Of a DNA stretch of 64,000 nucleotides, positions 12,501 to 26,220 are shown piece by piece. The notes under the pieces were generated by a model that saw nothing but the letters and a program-made list of their open reading frames with translations, had not been told where the DNA came from and searched no databases. The stretch is from Acanthornis magna. Taxonomy: Eukaryota; Chordata; Aves; Passeriformes; Acanthizidae. Numbering within the stretch: the first letter of the stretch is position 1; each line of letters opens with the position of its first letter. The stretch covers positions 14,769,501 to 14,833,500 of the forward strand of contig JAWUZG010000084.1 of NCBI GenBank assembly GCA_036785705.1, written 5' to 3'. The position numbers and the translations under genes are program-made.

Positions 12501-15500
12501 TTCAGCCAGTAATTTGCTACTTACTGATAATATCCCATCCGTCAGGGATGTTAAATGGATAGTGGAGAAATGTAAAAGTAGGATGGTTAATAACACAAAT
12601 AGAGATAGGTTAAAATACAAATGTTCTTTCCCATAAAGTAATTAACCCATGTTTCAAGAAACAGAAAAAGCTACTAGCTGAGTTTTAGTATGAAAGCTGT
12701 GTGACTGAAAGCACCCCTGGTCTACAGCAAAGTCTCTGAGGAGTGGCAAATCCTACCATTGTGTGATTAATTCCTAGTAGTGGTTTCAGTGACTGTTCAG
12801 AAGTTCCAAGTATAGCACTGGAGATGTGGGATCCTCTTAAGTGAATCACAGAGTCATATTTAAAAAGATCTAGCAATTTCATCTGCTCCTCTGCAAGGGT
12901 GAGCATGTTCTCAAGAGCTATTCCTCTATGTAGCTGGTCTCACAACAGGACCTTTATAATGTTCAGGTTAATTTCTTTCCTGTCTGAATTTTACCACTTA
13001 CTCCAGTTAAGCCTCAGGAGAAATTTTTCCTAGTCTTGCTTGGCCAGACTCCCTGCTTGGCAAAGAATTTGTTTGGCAAGACCAAAATCTGTAACTGAAT
13101 AGGCTTTAGAATCTGTTGGCTTTAGGCTTTAAATCTAATACAAATTTTGGCTTCAGCTGAAATCCACACCACCAAAATCTGAAATCCTGCAGATTGTTGC
13201 CAAAGAAAAAGAGTAGGGAGGTGGGGAAAGCAGAGCCAGCTCCTTTGATAGACTCTCTCTTGTCTGACAGGGCACGAGCAGTCCCACAGGTGACTTGTGA
13301 TGGAATCTTCCCTGTGTTCTGTAGGTAAGCTCACCCCAAGGGCCGAGGCCATGGCCTCAGTGTGCAGCAGAGGAGGGCGAAGAGCTGTGCCCAGCTGGTG
13401 CTCCCACATGCTGTAATTCCCACCTCTGTAAACAGGAGTTCCTGAAAGCAGAGATCCCTACCAGAGCAGAGCTGGTCCTGGCTAGCCAGGCTTATCTGCA
13501 AGGCTAATGAGCTCCTCGGCAGTGCCAAACCAGCGAGGCTGCGATGCTCTCAGCTCTGGGCAGGCTCGGCTGACAGCAGCTGCAGCTGCCTTTGCTATGC
13601 AGATGTGCAAATCCATGCTAAACTGCCTCCTCCCTGGAGGAAGGAGGACCTCGATTCTCACACAGAGTGTCAAACAAAGCCATCAGCCGCAGGCTCAGTG
13701 TCTCGCTCTGCCCTAATATTTCTCTGTCTAAGCAAAAACGGAGCAACTTCAAGGCGACTGCTCGAGAGACACCCAGGGACCAAATGTCCACTAGCAGCCG
13801 TGGGTAGAATGTTTATAGCAGGTAAATGCAGCCTCAGCCTCCTCAGGCATTCAGTGAGGGCTTCTGGCTGCTTGTGACTAGAAGTGTATGCTGTATTTTT
13901 ATGTTTTTATTCCTCAGGTTTCCATGAGTGCTTCAGTTAGTGCTCTAAAGCTAGAAAAAGTGCAAAATATTCTGGAATTGCTAAGTTCAATGAAGACCGG
14001 GCCATGTGAACTGTGTTTCAGATATATCTGTCTGTACAGAACTGTGTGATTAAGAGGAGAGGAAAAACTAGCTAGACTGGGGTTGAAGAGCTGAATTTGA
14101 ATACGGGAGGAGAAGTTAAAAAGGAATCCTTAAATAGTTGAGATAAGCTTTAGTATCCTTATATCTGTATTTGAACTAGACTCTTGAACATTCATAGCCC
14201 GTCTATCTCACATCTGCGCCCCTTGAGATATGCCTTGTATAATTCATCACTTAGGGAGTAATATATTTGTAAGAGATCATGTTGATGTTGATGCAGATCA
14301 ATCCTTCCTGGGCTAGCTAATACCAAACAGTGACTTTCCTCTTGTATACAGGAAAGAATCTTTGCAGCAGTGCACTCAACACATTCCATTTTGTCTCTAG
14401 GCTCTCAAAAAACTGCTCAGTATGATACTCTTTTTGCGGTATTATATAGCAGTTCCTGCTTGCTAGATAGTGGTGTGTGGAGTTTATTATAGTACCAGAT
14501 CTATCAGACTAACAGAACAGTTTTTTATTCCTTCTATTATCTGCCTCTTTACCCATTCCCCTAGGGAAAATTTTCATTAAATTACTGCAACAATTATGGA
14601 AGGGTTGGTTATAGAAAACAAACTGAGGGGAGCGTGAACCTCAGCTAAATCTTTATGTGTACAAACTTCTTTTTCTTAATGTATCTTGGAAATTCAGGAG
14701 GAGGGACTTTTTACTGATGAGACTTCAGGTACAATGGACAGCAGATAAACTACAAATTCTCTTGGTAGTTCTTATATCTATTTGTACATCACTGAATTTG
14801 CTCCCATATCATGTATCTTTGAAATCTCAGCTGACTCAGACATAGATAATTTCTTGTAAATTCAGTGCAAGTTGGCTGAAACTTTAACATCTGAAGGAGT
14901 CTTAATAGCTTTCCAGATCTGACTTGTTCAAAAAGCTGTTCAGACATGACCTGCTTAATTCTTCCAACACTTCAGTAAAATATTTAGACAATATAAGTAA
15001 TGTTTTAAAGGTGAACTACTAACTCATAATATATTTATTGCCAGTTGTACATTTCTGCAAACAAAATGTTTGTGAACACATTGCAAATATTTTAGACATG
15101 AGCTATTGTGAAGAATCTGATTAATTAATGAACAAATGTTTTCCTTATCAATGAAGCACAAAATATTGAAAAAGGAGTATTCAGGAACCAAAAGATTATA
15201 TGGAGTTGGTTAGCAATGATGATCATATCATACTGTGTAATTTTATGATTATTGCATTTATATAAATCATCTGCATAATGCAAATTTTATAATGTACAAT
15301 TGCATAAGACATTGAATTTCTCTTTTTTTTCTGTATAGAATTTCTGTCTGGCTAATATCTCTTGCTGCTAGATCCTGTCAAACATCCCTCAAAAGGTAGC
15401 CCAAAAGGACAGCAACTGAATGCAACCACATTTTCAAAATCATATTAAAAGTAATATTTTTTCTTAAATTTAGTTAGCTATTGTCACTCAATAGTACTAA

Positions 15501-16909
15501 AGAAAAGACAAAGCAAATAAACCAAATTTTGGCCAGTAACAAAGGCACATTTTCTAACACAGCTGTGTTCTAGGTATGAATTTCTTTCTAATGAGAGAAA
15601 CTTAATCCATAATTGAACTTTTACCAACTACATAATAATACCCCAAATGAGTGTTTATTTTCAGTTTCTAAAATGTTGGCTAAAATGTTACTTAAGCTGA
15701 GTTGTTAAGTAGGCAATGGAGGTGCACTCTAGTGTGACAATTCCCAGTTCCAAGAAAAACTCATTGTCTTGCAATAGCACTCAACCTATTACCTCAACCC
15801 TTACCTATTTCTATAGCAGAAATTCAGGCACATGGAGATGTGCAAAACCAGAGTTTCTGTCTCACTAATATTATGAATTCTATTTTCTGTGCCTCTGTCC
15901 CAGCCTCACATAAAACTCCAGCCTTCAGTCACCCAGAATTACCTTCTTTTGCTTGTTTACACTACAGAGAAGGGAACTTCCCTCAGAAGTCGTAGGTTTT
16001 TCTACTTGATAATTCCAACAGATGTAGAGCTCAGATACAAGGCTCCAAGGGGAAAAACTGGGAGTAATTCCCTGCCTCATGCATTCTCCATCCATGGAGA
16101 GGCACTTAGGACCTCCTGGATGTGAGACACCTCCTGAGGCTCCCTGTTTTCCAGTTGAGCTCAGGGAGATGGCAGTCCCGGCTCCGTCTGGGTATATCCA
16201 GGTGGAAAAGATCAAACCTTAGGAAACAAGCTGCTGCTGTTGCACCAGGTCATTGATTCCTGGCTGTGTTTAATCTGCCCAGCTCACAGGGTTTAGGGGG
16301 AATGTGGCTGCTGCTGCTGTCTGCACATCCAGCAAGGCAAAAGGACTGCCCATTTGGGGAAGAAGATGCTACTGCTGCAGCAATGCATTCCCTAAAAACA
16401 TATAAGAGGAGCAGACTGCTTTGTGTGTGCCTTACCCAGCGAGTTCAGCATTTCAAAACCGAGCAGTGCTGTGTCTGTCAGCCTCCTCACCCTGTTCATC
16501 CTGTGATGTGTGCACACCTGCACCTTCCCTCCCACAGCCACACTGGAAACAGCTGGAACCCTGAAAAAAAACATGCCTATTATGGTCTAAAATTAGGATG
16601 CTTTCCCTTCCCTTCCACCTTTCAAAGGGTTCATAAAACTGACTAACAGGGAGACTACTGAAATTTAGTAAGTCTCTGTTTATATATAGACCAGGTCTGG
16701 TTTTAGTGGTCTTTGTAACTGAAAAAGATAGGCTGAGCTGCTCATTCCCGCTCTGCTATGTTTAAGACACAGTCTAAATGTGGATGTGTTATATGTGGCT
16801 CTGGCAAGACTGGCACAAATGGATCTGGTGTGAACAGAAATGGTTCCAGGTAAAATTTGGAGTTTATTTTCTTTAGATAGGAAAATATTTTGTCAGTGGT
16901 TATAAATAC

Positions 16910-16910
16910 A

Positions 16911-16943
<33 letters not shown>

Positions 16944-17012
16944 GTATATATCTACATATCTGTATTTATTTATGTATATTTACATATATATACATATACA
17001 TATACTACGTAT
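16910..17012. repeat. Compound CT / TA / TATG microsatellite
   Basis: (TC)n at about 16910-16924 passes into (TA)n and then into TATG/TACATA units to about 17012. It creates a spurious Ile/Tyr-rich reading frame. Confidence 0.85.
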
Positions 17013-17516
17013 ACAGGGGAAACATGTAATGCAGTACACAGAGATATCATAATACAGATACTGGGACTAAACCAAGCAATGTTCACAGCTGCCTGAATTC
17101 AAAATTCCTCAAAAGCAGTGGAAAACCTGCCTTGACTTTGAATGGCTCTGGTCAGGTCTCTATTAGGCACAAGGGCCCCCAAGTATTTACCTATGTGTAA
17201 CAGTTAACAGTTTAGTTATGCAAATATGAAGTGTTTCCTGAGTTTCCTGAATGTTTGCCTTTTGTAAAGCTCACCTGCTCTTCTGGGGCTTTAAATGTTT
17301 GATTTAATAATTCCAATATGCTCCATGAAAGAGAGAGTGGATAAGAAAGAATGGGGGCTAAGAAAAAGGAGAAATTAGTGGAGATGAGAGAGAGACGTCA
17401 AGGTAGAAGTCATGAAGCAAAATCAAAAGGAAGAAAATGGAAAGACAGTGGGGAGGAAGAGTACATCCAGGAAATGGCTTAGTATAAGCTTGATTCACCT
17501 ATTGTATAACTGCAAA

Positions 17517-17606
17517 CAAAAGAAATGAAAGTGGGAATACAGAACGCTGAGCACAAAGAGAGCAGCTCATGCCCAGCATTCTGTATTCCCACTTTCATTT
17601 ATTTTG
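17517..17606. repeat. Long inverted repeat, 33-bp arms
   Basis: The left arm at 17517-17549 and the right arm at 17574-17606 are reverse complements with two mismatches by eye (G/T at the fourth-fifth base region and C/T near the loop). A 24-bp spacer separates them. The core is atgaaagtgggaatacagaa. This would form a long stem-loop in single-stranded DNA or RNA. No terminal target duplication was found. Confidence 0.8.
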
Positions 17607-20600
17607 CTCGGCTGTATCGGTGCCAGGGACTTCTTGCATGTGCTGGGAAGGCCAGCCAGGGGAAGGAGGGGCAGAGACAGACAGAAATCACCTACAGAGC
17701 ACATGTGTGTGCCCTCAGTTTCCCCTGGATTCCCCCACCCCCAGCCCTGCACAGCTGCTGGTGACTCAGTCAGTCTCCAATGCATTCTGTGTCTCGCTGG
17801 GGCTGGCACAGCTGCTGGCCCTGCTGGGGACAGGTTTCCTGCTCCATCTCCATCAGCAGCCTAGGAACTGAGTGGGGATGGTGGGGTTAGAGCTGTCCCT
17901 GGGGACTGGGCTGTGATTTGCTGCCTGTGCACTGCTGGGACATGAGGGTCAGCCAGGGACTACGTGCACTGCCATGGTGCTGGGAACAAGAAAAACGATG
18001 GGGCCACAGGGTCTGACAGAGAATTCCTTAAAGCCTTCTCAAGCCATTCCAACTGTGAAGGTTTTTGCCTGTGTTGGATGAGTGAGCCGTTCAGGGATCT
18101 GGGGCAAACCAGTAAAACAGGCTGATGAATCCACACGGTAGGTGCCAATCTGGGTTGCTGCCTTTTTCAGGAGTAAACAACTAGGAGCCATTGTTCATCT
18201 TCCTAACTCTCTGCAGGACACAGGCTGTAAATTACATCCAGGAACAAAAGGCTGATGGGAGAAGAACCGGGCGCTCAGCTTCCCAAGGGAGTGCTTTGCC
18301 CTCCAGCCAGAAGAGCAGCTTTTCCTGCTCAAACCAGCACAGGCTCTTCTTATGCCTTCCCATCAGCACTCAAAGCCCAAGAAGAGTGTGCAGTTCAAGA
18401 TTTGCTACACTGGAGCATTTACAACATTTGCCATTACAAAACCTGTTTTCAGGATTGATAATGAAAATTAAATCTACTCTGAAATTGAATCCAGTCTGAA
18501 ATGCAGGAAACTAGATTGCAGTCTGGGGACATGGAGGAAATCTCATTAAAAATAGCATATTTTATTGATATTACAGATAAGTGGGTATAAAATCCTCCCT
18601 GCTTCCCCAAATCTGATTTTCAGCCAGTCTCACAGATCATGCGTAGTCTACACAAAATAGACACAGCCATGACCAGAATTACCTAAGGACATTTGTGCTT
18701 TTTGTATTCACCAAGACCAGTTGCTCTTCAACTCTTTGTAACAAGCTTGAAATAGTCACCAAATTATATTAGGAAAATTATTTTTAATTTATTTTTAAAA
18801 CAGTATTTCTGCTGATAATAGAAAAAAATTAAAATTAGAAGCTTTATTTTTTAGAAATTTTTGGGGTTTCAGAAGACAAATGCCAGCTATTTTCACAGAA
18901 ACAAAATTCCATTCTACTATTCTTTCAATTTCTCCCAGTTGACAGTGAAATCAATCTCCATTGATACCTTTTTTCCATCATAAGTACATACAGGTTCATT
19001 CAGGTACATCCATTTTCATGTCTGTCCACAAAATAAAATCTAAATATTCATTCTAGGGAGAGGTTGCCCCACTGAGTTCAGTGAAATGTTGGTCTTTCAA
19101 TTAAGCTAGGCCAGAATTTCATGCTCTATGGGAATTCTTGCAAAACCCATCTTTTTAATATCACTGTAAGCTATGCATGTTCCTTTTCTAGGGCTCCAAC
19201 ATATGTACTCCCTATTAGGATTTTTATCAAAATTAATTAGTGCTGTCTACAGATCACATATGTGAAAAACCATAAATTAGTTATTTTGGTGTTCCTGTAC
19301 TATATTTTACCATCAGAGATTCAATATTCACTGTGTCAAAGGCATCACAGAAAAGCACTTGTTTTAAATGCTGGGGGTTTATCCTTTTGAGTCTTATTGT
19401 TTCATTCTCTTTTGAAAACTTAATTAATTGATCATTTTACAAATTTTTGGTGCCAATAGTTTAGTTTCTTGTTGCCAAGGAAGTAAGCAAATTCCAGATC
19501 TCAAATATTTAACTGTGCTGACAGGCTCAAAAGGGATGCTCTGCTGCATTTCTTCAGCCGAACATTTGCTTCAGGATTTTTCTGTTCCTATGTACTAAGA
19601 TTTTCCCAAACTAAAGGAGAAGTTATGTATTCCTCACAAAGAAATCCCCCAACCCAAAACCAAAACAAAACTAAAAACCAAACCCCAAACCCAACAGTTT
19701 TTCCATAGTAGTACATCTGCTTTGACCAGATTTTCTGTGCAGTGTTTTGCCCTGCAGCCAGGCCACGTTTGGACTGCTGTCTACCTGCGACCAGCATAAG
19801 CTGACCATTTTTGTGTGAAAGAAGGAAATTTTTTTGTGGCTTTTTTTTGTTGGAATGCACATGTGTGTCCTAGGCTGACGTGTAAGCAGGCAGGTGGCAC
19901 ATGGAATGGCCAAACTCATGTTACATAAACACAGCTCATTAATTATTTTTGTGATTTATCACAGGAAACTGTGAAAAATTGTGATCAATTATTTTTCTTG
20001 CATAGATCTGTCTTTTACATTAGGTACTAGCACCTCTATGCACCTGCACTAAATGTGTCTAATATTAGCCCAATTTTATAGGGCAACAAGCAAGAGACTT
20101 TCCAAAGTGGAATACCACCCACCCCTGCCAAACACATGCAGAAGAATGGAAAAGACTGAGATGAATAACAAGTAATATTTCAGTATCTAGAAAACAACCT
20201 ATTCGTAATCAGGTGTCAGAAGGGCTACAATTAGAAACTTCAGACCATCAAGAGATTAGGAATTTCCACTCTGGGTAAAATAAGACTTTACCTCTGTCCC
20301 TAAAATGGACATTATTCTCCCTTTACCTGTGCCAAAGAAAAATTTTGTTTTTTAAATTCTATATAAATATGACTATGGAATATTCATGGAGAGGCAATTT
20401 ATGTTCATAAAATACAAAACTCAAAATTACCTGAATTTTAATTACATATTCAATTATTCTGTTTCATTCATAGGATGTGGATTTTAAAAGTAATTTAGCA
20501 GTTGAAGAAAAAGATATGCTTAGTAAATTTAAGACATTATTAACTGTGCACCAGCATTTGAAATCCCACTAAACTTCATTCATATATTTTGATGCCAAAA

Positions 20601-22029
20601 CATTTATAGCTATAAATGTTCAGGATTTTACAGAACTATTTATCTTTCCTCTTTAGACAGTAAGGTATATAGGAGATCGCTTTTTAATTGCTTTTAAAGG
20701 CATTTCTTTTTTAAAAAAAATAGCATATTCACTAAAGAAAAAGTGTTTTATCCATAATTTCAAAGTTGCTAGCTTCTTAGTAAAAAGATTTCCTGTGTTT
20801 TAAGGAAAGATTTTTTACTTTAACTTTGTCCCATCAGATATTCTAGACCTGGAAAAGCCTGTTGAAACCTGTTGCTAAAAATTTGGCTGGTTGACGAATG
20901 GATAGCCAGCCATCTCTAAGTCAAAAGGCAAAAAAAGGCAAAGTCCTGAAAAGCTCTTTGCGTGACCTTCTGTGCCTGTGTCTGGAAAGACCTATCTGTA
21001 TTTTTCCATTGTTTGTGGTAACAGAGATTAAATTAATGAGAAAATTCTTTCAAGTGGGAAGATCGACAAAATGGTGATCTGATATGGGGCTATTCATTCC
21101 AGATTTGGCAAGCGAAACTGAGATCAGGGCATTTCTGGCTGTCAGAGATTGCCACGTGCTGGTTGGAAAAGGTGAGATGCGCTGGCTTTGGTGGTCCCTG
21201 ACCCTCCCCTCATCCCACAGCACAGGAGCCACTGTTAGAATCCTCCAGCCCTAAAGAGAAGCCAGAGCATGGAGGCACCACGGGAAATCGCTAAGGCACA
21301 CAGGAGACGAGCTTTCTGCTTATCTACAGAGGCCTTGAGGTTTGCACCACGGGTTTCATGAAGAGCCAGACAAAACCACACACTGCAATGAACATAGGTC
21401 CCTCAGGAGCTGAGACCTTGTCTGAACCTCAAAGACCTCACACCTTTTCATCCTGTTTCTCTGCTTTCTGGATGGGGAATAGGAGGAAAAATTCCTTCTG
21501 TGCTTCATGACATCACTACAATAAAATATCAGCCCTAGTTCTCAGTGTCACTGCTGGCACTGGCATTATTCACTGCTCTTGTCGGAGCAGCCTGTGCAGA
21601 GAGTCAAGGGCAGAACAGGCTGTGGGAAACTGAACTGCCTCGACTTACCTTCTGCGTGAGGTTATCCTCCAGCAATGAACAAAAACACTGCAGAAAGCTG
21701 CATTGCAGAGCAGGCATTTTAATTGCTCTTAATTGAACTGCAAAAAGTGAAAATGGTGAGATAGGAATAAATAAGCAAAATATTTTTGAGAAGCATCTAG
21801 GCTGCTATAGATGCTTTACCTGGGTTCAGAAACTCTAGTGCTTTATATTCACTTGGTTTGCAATAATGAAGAGATTTTAAAATGCAGGAGGGAAAGCTTG
21901 TAACAAACAATGAATTTCTGAGCTAACTCAGGAGGGATTACACATATTTTCCTACAAGCACAATAAGTATAACTTTTGACTGGACTTGTGTAAGAAGAGA
22001 AGGTCTAGTGCCTCTTTAAAACTCAAGTG

Positions 22030-22281
22030 TGCCTGCTTAGTCAGTACTAGCTCTCCTCCCACTCCCCCTTCTTCTACTGCTGGGTAACTTGTTGCAATAC
22101 GGGTGTGACGGATGGAGCTCCCCCCTCCCAGTTATGTCATTACTTCAGTGCCTTTGAATCAGAATAAAAAGTGCAGCAAACTTCAGACTCATTGACTGCA
22201 GGCTTAACAAGCGCCGGGGCTTTTCTTCCTTCTGCAGCTGGCAAGGATCTTTGGATTTTGCAAAACAGTTCCAAGAAAGCA
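22030..22281 (+). promoter_or_regulatory. CD44: CD44 promoter and 5' UTR (putative)
   Basis: Sequence just upstream of the CD44 start codon. Visible elements: an AP-1-like TTAGTCA (22037-22043), a CT-rich tract at about 22050-22083, a C/EBP-like ttgttgcaatac near 22090, and an A/T-rich TATA-like agaataaaaagt at 22161-22172. The last would place transcription initiation near 22190. The following 90 bp (containing gcgccggggc) would be a short 5' UTR, and it has no in-frame upstream ATG. There is no large CpG island around exon 1. AP-1 control of CD44 is known in mammals; the sites here are inferred from motif matches only. Confidence 0.5.
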
Positions 22282-22348
22282 ATGGCCAACTTCTCCTTAT
22301 GGGCAACTTTTGGATTATGCTTGGTGAAGCTCTGTCTAACAGAAACAG
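22282..22348 (+). CDS. CD44: CD44 exon 1: signal peptide
   Basis: This exon starts with ATG in context aagcaATGGCC and encodes MANFSLWATFGLCLVKLCL then TET, followed by donor ACAG|gtaag. It supplies 22 codons plus one base (phase 1). The peptide is a hydrophobic secretion signal. The mammalian CD44 first exon has the same length and the same motif GLCLV. Numbering downstream then matches human CD44 exactly (first mature Cys = C28), which supports this ATG. No upstream ATG lies in frame between the putative TATA-like box and the start. Signal cleavage probably falls around residues 20-22. Confidence 0.93.
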
Positions 22349-25300
22349 GTAAGTTTTTTTATGAATGAAAACACTTATGATTGTTAAGTTTATGCTTCAG
22401 ACAGCAAGTGCTCTTCTGCTAGACAGCTAGCAGCTTTTCTTGCATCTCTATACTTTTATTATTTTAAGTGTTACCAGAGATGTTTTAGAAATATAATCTC
22501 ACTTGTGCTGCTCGGTACAATCGCGGAAAGCTGTGTGTATTGCTTGTAAAGGGCAATTCCAGATCCATAAAGACAGAGCTGTAGATCATTAAAGAATGAA
22601 GTTTAAACTAAGAACAGAACTACGTTAGGGAATTCAGAATGGCTCTGGCAAAGCTCCGTTCAGCAATGTGACTGCTGTTACAAACGCAGTTTGCTCTCCC
22701 GGCTCCATTTGGGACTGCAGCGAAAAGGGGGGTGGGGGGAAGGGGCTGAGCCCCCCCAGCACATTCTGGAGCTGCATCCTGGAGTTTACGTGAGCTGAAC
22801 CAACAGCTGAAACATTCTGCATTTGGGCACAGCCTTGCTGAGCAGGAGAAAAACTGTGGGGATCTCTGACTGAAATCTGGAGAGTTTTTATGCCAAGCAT
22901 GCTTGCTTCTGATTTTCTAAGGTTTCTTTGGGGCTGACTGATGAGCTTTTGGAACAAAGGGGCTTAGAAGTCACAAAATTCACTTGTTTATCAATTACCT
23001 TCCTGCAGCTTGGTTATCTGCTTCAAATATTTGTATTTTTAAAATCTGAAGTTAGTACAGAGAAAAGAAAAAAGTATGTCCAAAGTGACAAAAAGCTTTT
23101 GAAATTTCACATGGTGCAAGCTCAACCATGTTATAGGGAAATGACCATACTTTTAATAGACTCTCACTGTGACTGCAACCACCTCGAGGCATTTTGTGGT
23201 TAGGGATAACAGTTGTGCTTCTACATTATTTTTGTACTCCTCAGTTCCAGGAGTCTAACAAAATGCATTTTTCATGGCCATTGTCACCCAAGGGCTATGT
23301 GTGTGTGTACAGTAAATATGTATCTCATTTGTTTGAGCAGCAGGAGATACCTCTGTAATGGTTGCAGCGCTGCCAGGCTGTGAATGGGTGTGTCAGAGGG
23401 AACCAGCTCCCAGGGCATCCGTGATAGCTGAAGTAGCCTCATTGCTTTTCTTTCTAAAATTGTGTGTCCCTCACACCAAGATGGTCTTGCTAAGATCAGC
23501 TATACGGACAAAGCCTTAAGAGGAAGGACAGGGTAGGCAAATAGGGTATGTCTAAGATGTGTTTAAATCCTTGGCTTGGTCCGAGTCTGTGCACTGTGTA
23601 AATATTGTAATTGCTGGACTGGTTTTTACTTCTGTGAGTTGCCTGCAGTGTCCTAGAGAGCAGGGTCTGCACTCACTCTGGGAGTAATGTGTTTTTACAG
23701 TGAGACAGAAACCCCAAAATCGAGCCTTCAGCATAGTTACAAAAAGTATGTCAAACTTCACATAACATATGCCCCCCCAGGGAAGTTTCTTTACTGGCTT
23801 AGTGAGGTATTAGACTGTAGCTACAGTATGTTTGAGTTGGTATAAAGTACATTCCAGCATGACTCTGTAGTCAGTAATGATTTCAAAGCAGCAGTTGATG
23901 GTGGTGTTTTCTTTTTTTAGCCAGTGATTTTGCTGTGCATCACAGACTGATGACTATTGTTGTTGGGAAACTCCTCAACTGGAATTTTGATTCTTTTAGT
24001 ACAGAATTTGATTAAATTAGAGAGGACCTGGAATTGCTCTTAACATGATTACAGAAGGAAAAATGAGATACAGAGAAAGCTGAAAAACTTACTCATCCTG
24101 ATTTCTGTGGTGTTGTGACTATACTGTCACTGATATGTGAACAAGGTTTACTCATGGTGTTGACATGACTTGTCTAAGGAGTCTGGATCCCCGAGGATAT
24201 TGGTGCTGACATCTTGGTTAAAGATGTTTTTGGAGGAGATTCTCTCCTGCAAGCACTATGCATTTGTAGAAATATTTTTCTCAAAGTTTTCCTCGATTAA
24301 CACAAAGCGAATCCTAGAATTTTGACCCCGAAACTGGGAGAAACTGGAACAGAAGTAGCAGTGGTAAAGATGGAATGGAAAGAGGGAGAATGAGTGTGCC
24401 CGCGGGAGGAGGCACTGGAGTTAGCACTGGAGGAGTTGCCAGAGCCCCATCACAGCAAGGTGAGGGTCTGAGACAGGGCTGCTGGAGCTGCTGGTCAGTC
24501 ACAAAGGAAGAGACCTGCCTGCCCCTTGGTTTACATTTCTGTGGTGTAAATTGGTAAATAAAGGAGATTGAAGAAGCTCTTTGTGCTAGTTTATTTTCAC
24601 TCAGTCCTTACAGTGTGTATCTTGGCTATTTTCCCAAAGCTACAAAGTAACTGGACTTTATTAAAGTGCACTTGAACTTTCCGTCATTGTTTCATGGAAG
24701 GGTTATGTTGCTGCCCTTGAAACCCTTGGGCGCACAGAGCCAACAAACCATGGCAGGGGATTGTCTTGCAATCTTTGGAGAAATGTTTGAAGATTCTTTA
24801 GTTTCTGGTGCTCACCGCAATGAAGAGCATTACCTTAAAAACAGGAAGTCAGAGAAAGGCTTAATGAGGGCAGATAGCATCATACAATTGAGGAAGGACT
24901 TTTTAAAGTAAATGCTTTTAAAACCACTGGTAGATCTAGCCAAGGTTAAACAAAATGTTCATCTATATGTGGTGTACCTTTCTTTCCAGAAGAGTTCCCA
25001 TGACTTTTGTAGGTCTGACTTGAAGACAGCATGAATATTGCAGTTATTCACCTATCACCTAAACATACAGGAGGTTCTACTGCATCAAGAATGGGCCAGC
25101 AGTAGGCGATATCGTGACATGCTGATAGACATAAACCCCAGAGAGAATCATGAGCTCATTACTGCTAAAGTACTTGTTGAAAAGATGTGATAATATTTGA
25201 TAATATTAGTTCTGAATGTAGTTGACTGGTATGTTGAAGAGAAGCAGAGAAAAAACCATGTGGAGTTCTTTTGTAAGGAGAGGGTAAATCAGTCAAAGAA

Positions 25301-25849
25301 CGTGAAAGGTTTTTGACATTCCAAATGCTGCAAAAAGGCTTCTCCATCTGCTTTCTGGTCTTCTTGTATCACATTTTTGTTCCAGAACTAAGGGACAAGT
25401 GTTTGAAATTACAGTCAGAATGGGAGATGATCATTCTCCCCTTCACATGACATGTATTCTCTTATTTACAAACCTCTCCTCTAAAATTGCTTTTTCCGGG
25501 ACCAGGGCTACATGTACGTTGTTGTCTGTGAAATCTAACTTCACAGAGAGGGTAATCCTGAAACAAGCATGACCCACCACAGCATTCTTGCCTACTTTGA
25601 AAACAATGCAATGTTGCACTGGAACAATTAATGGTGTCCAAAGCACATCATGTTTTAGCATCAGTTGGCATCTGGGAGCATGCTGATTTAATTTGTCAGC
25701 ATTAAACGGAATTCTTAAAGTAGAGAAATGCGAACATCCAAGTTGCCACAAAATGAAACACATCCAGTCTATTTTATTCTTTGCCTTAACCTGTCGGGGT
25801 TTCTCTGTGACAAACCTGGAGGTTTGCACCGTTCCCTGTGTGCCATCCA

Positions 25850-26220
25850 CGGCTGTAGGCGTGGAGCCAGTTTGGTGTAGCTGCTGGTCATTTTCCAGGA
25901 GTCCACCATCCCTTAACACGCAGTCATCTCTCCCTCCCAGAGAGGTAACAATAATTTCCAAGCTATCGGACGCTGTAATTATCAGTGCCCATTGTGGGTG
26001 CTGCTTATGGCAGCGGCAGAGAGGATGGTGGCAGGGCTGTGTGCTTATCAGTTTCCTCCCCGCTCAATCCCAGCCTCCCCGAGCGCTCACTGCAGTATCA
26101 GTAGCAGCTGGCTGTGATTCCCTCCCTCCCCAGCCGCGGCTGCTGGAGCTGCCCCCGCCCAAGGGACGGCAGCGCAGCTCATCCTGTGAATGAGCTTGCA
26201 GGCGCTAATGCGAAACGGCA
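25850..26220. promoter_or_regulatory. Candidate intronic regulatory patch (GC-rich)
   Basis: Markedly GC-richer than the surrounding intron, with gcttatcag (about 26043-26051), ccgcggctgctggagctgcc and cagcgcagctcatc. GATA-type TTATC and several E-box/CAGCTG-like sites are visible. This is a compositional and motif argument only. A conserved element, an enhancer or an unannotated alternative first exon are all possible. Confidence 0.25.

Larger units (their letters stand above)
9541..22029. other. Intergenic DNA upstream of CD44
   Basis: About 12.5 kb without a supported gene. Contents I can name: low-complexity A/C-rich stretches at about 10110-10195 and 19640-19700 (common in birds), a CT/TA/TATG microsatellite at 16910-17012, a 33-bp-arm inverted repeat at 17517-17606, and a GC-richer patch at about 13470-13880. 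That patch contains octamer-like atgcagatgtgcaaat and E-box-like cagctgcagctg; it could be regulatory, but this is unproven. Open frames here (up to about 133 codons) overlap on opposite strands and match nothing I know. Confidence 0.55.
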
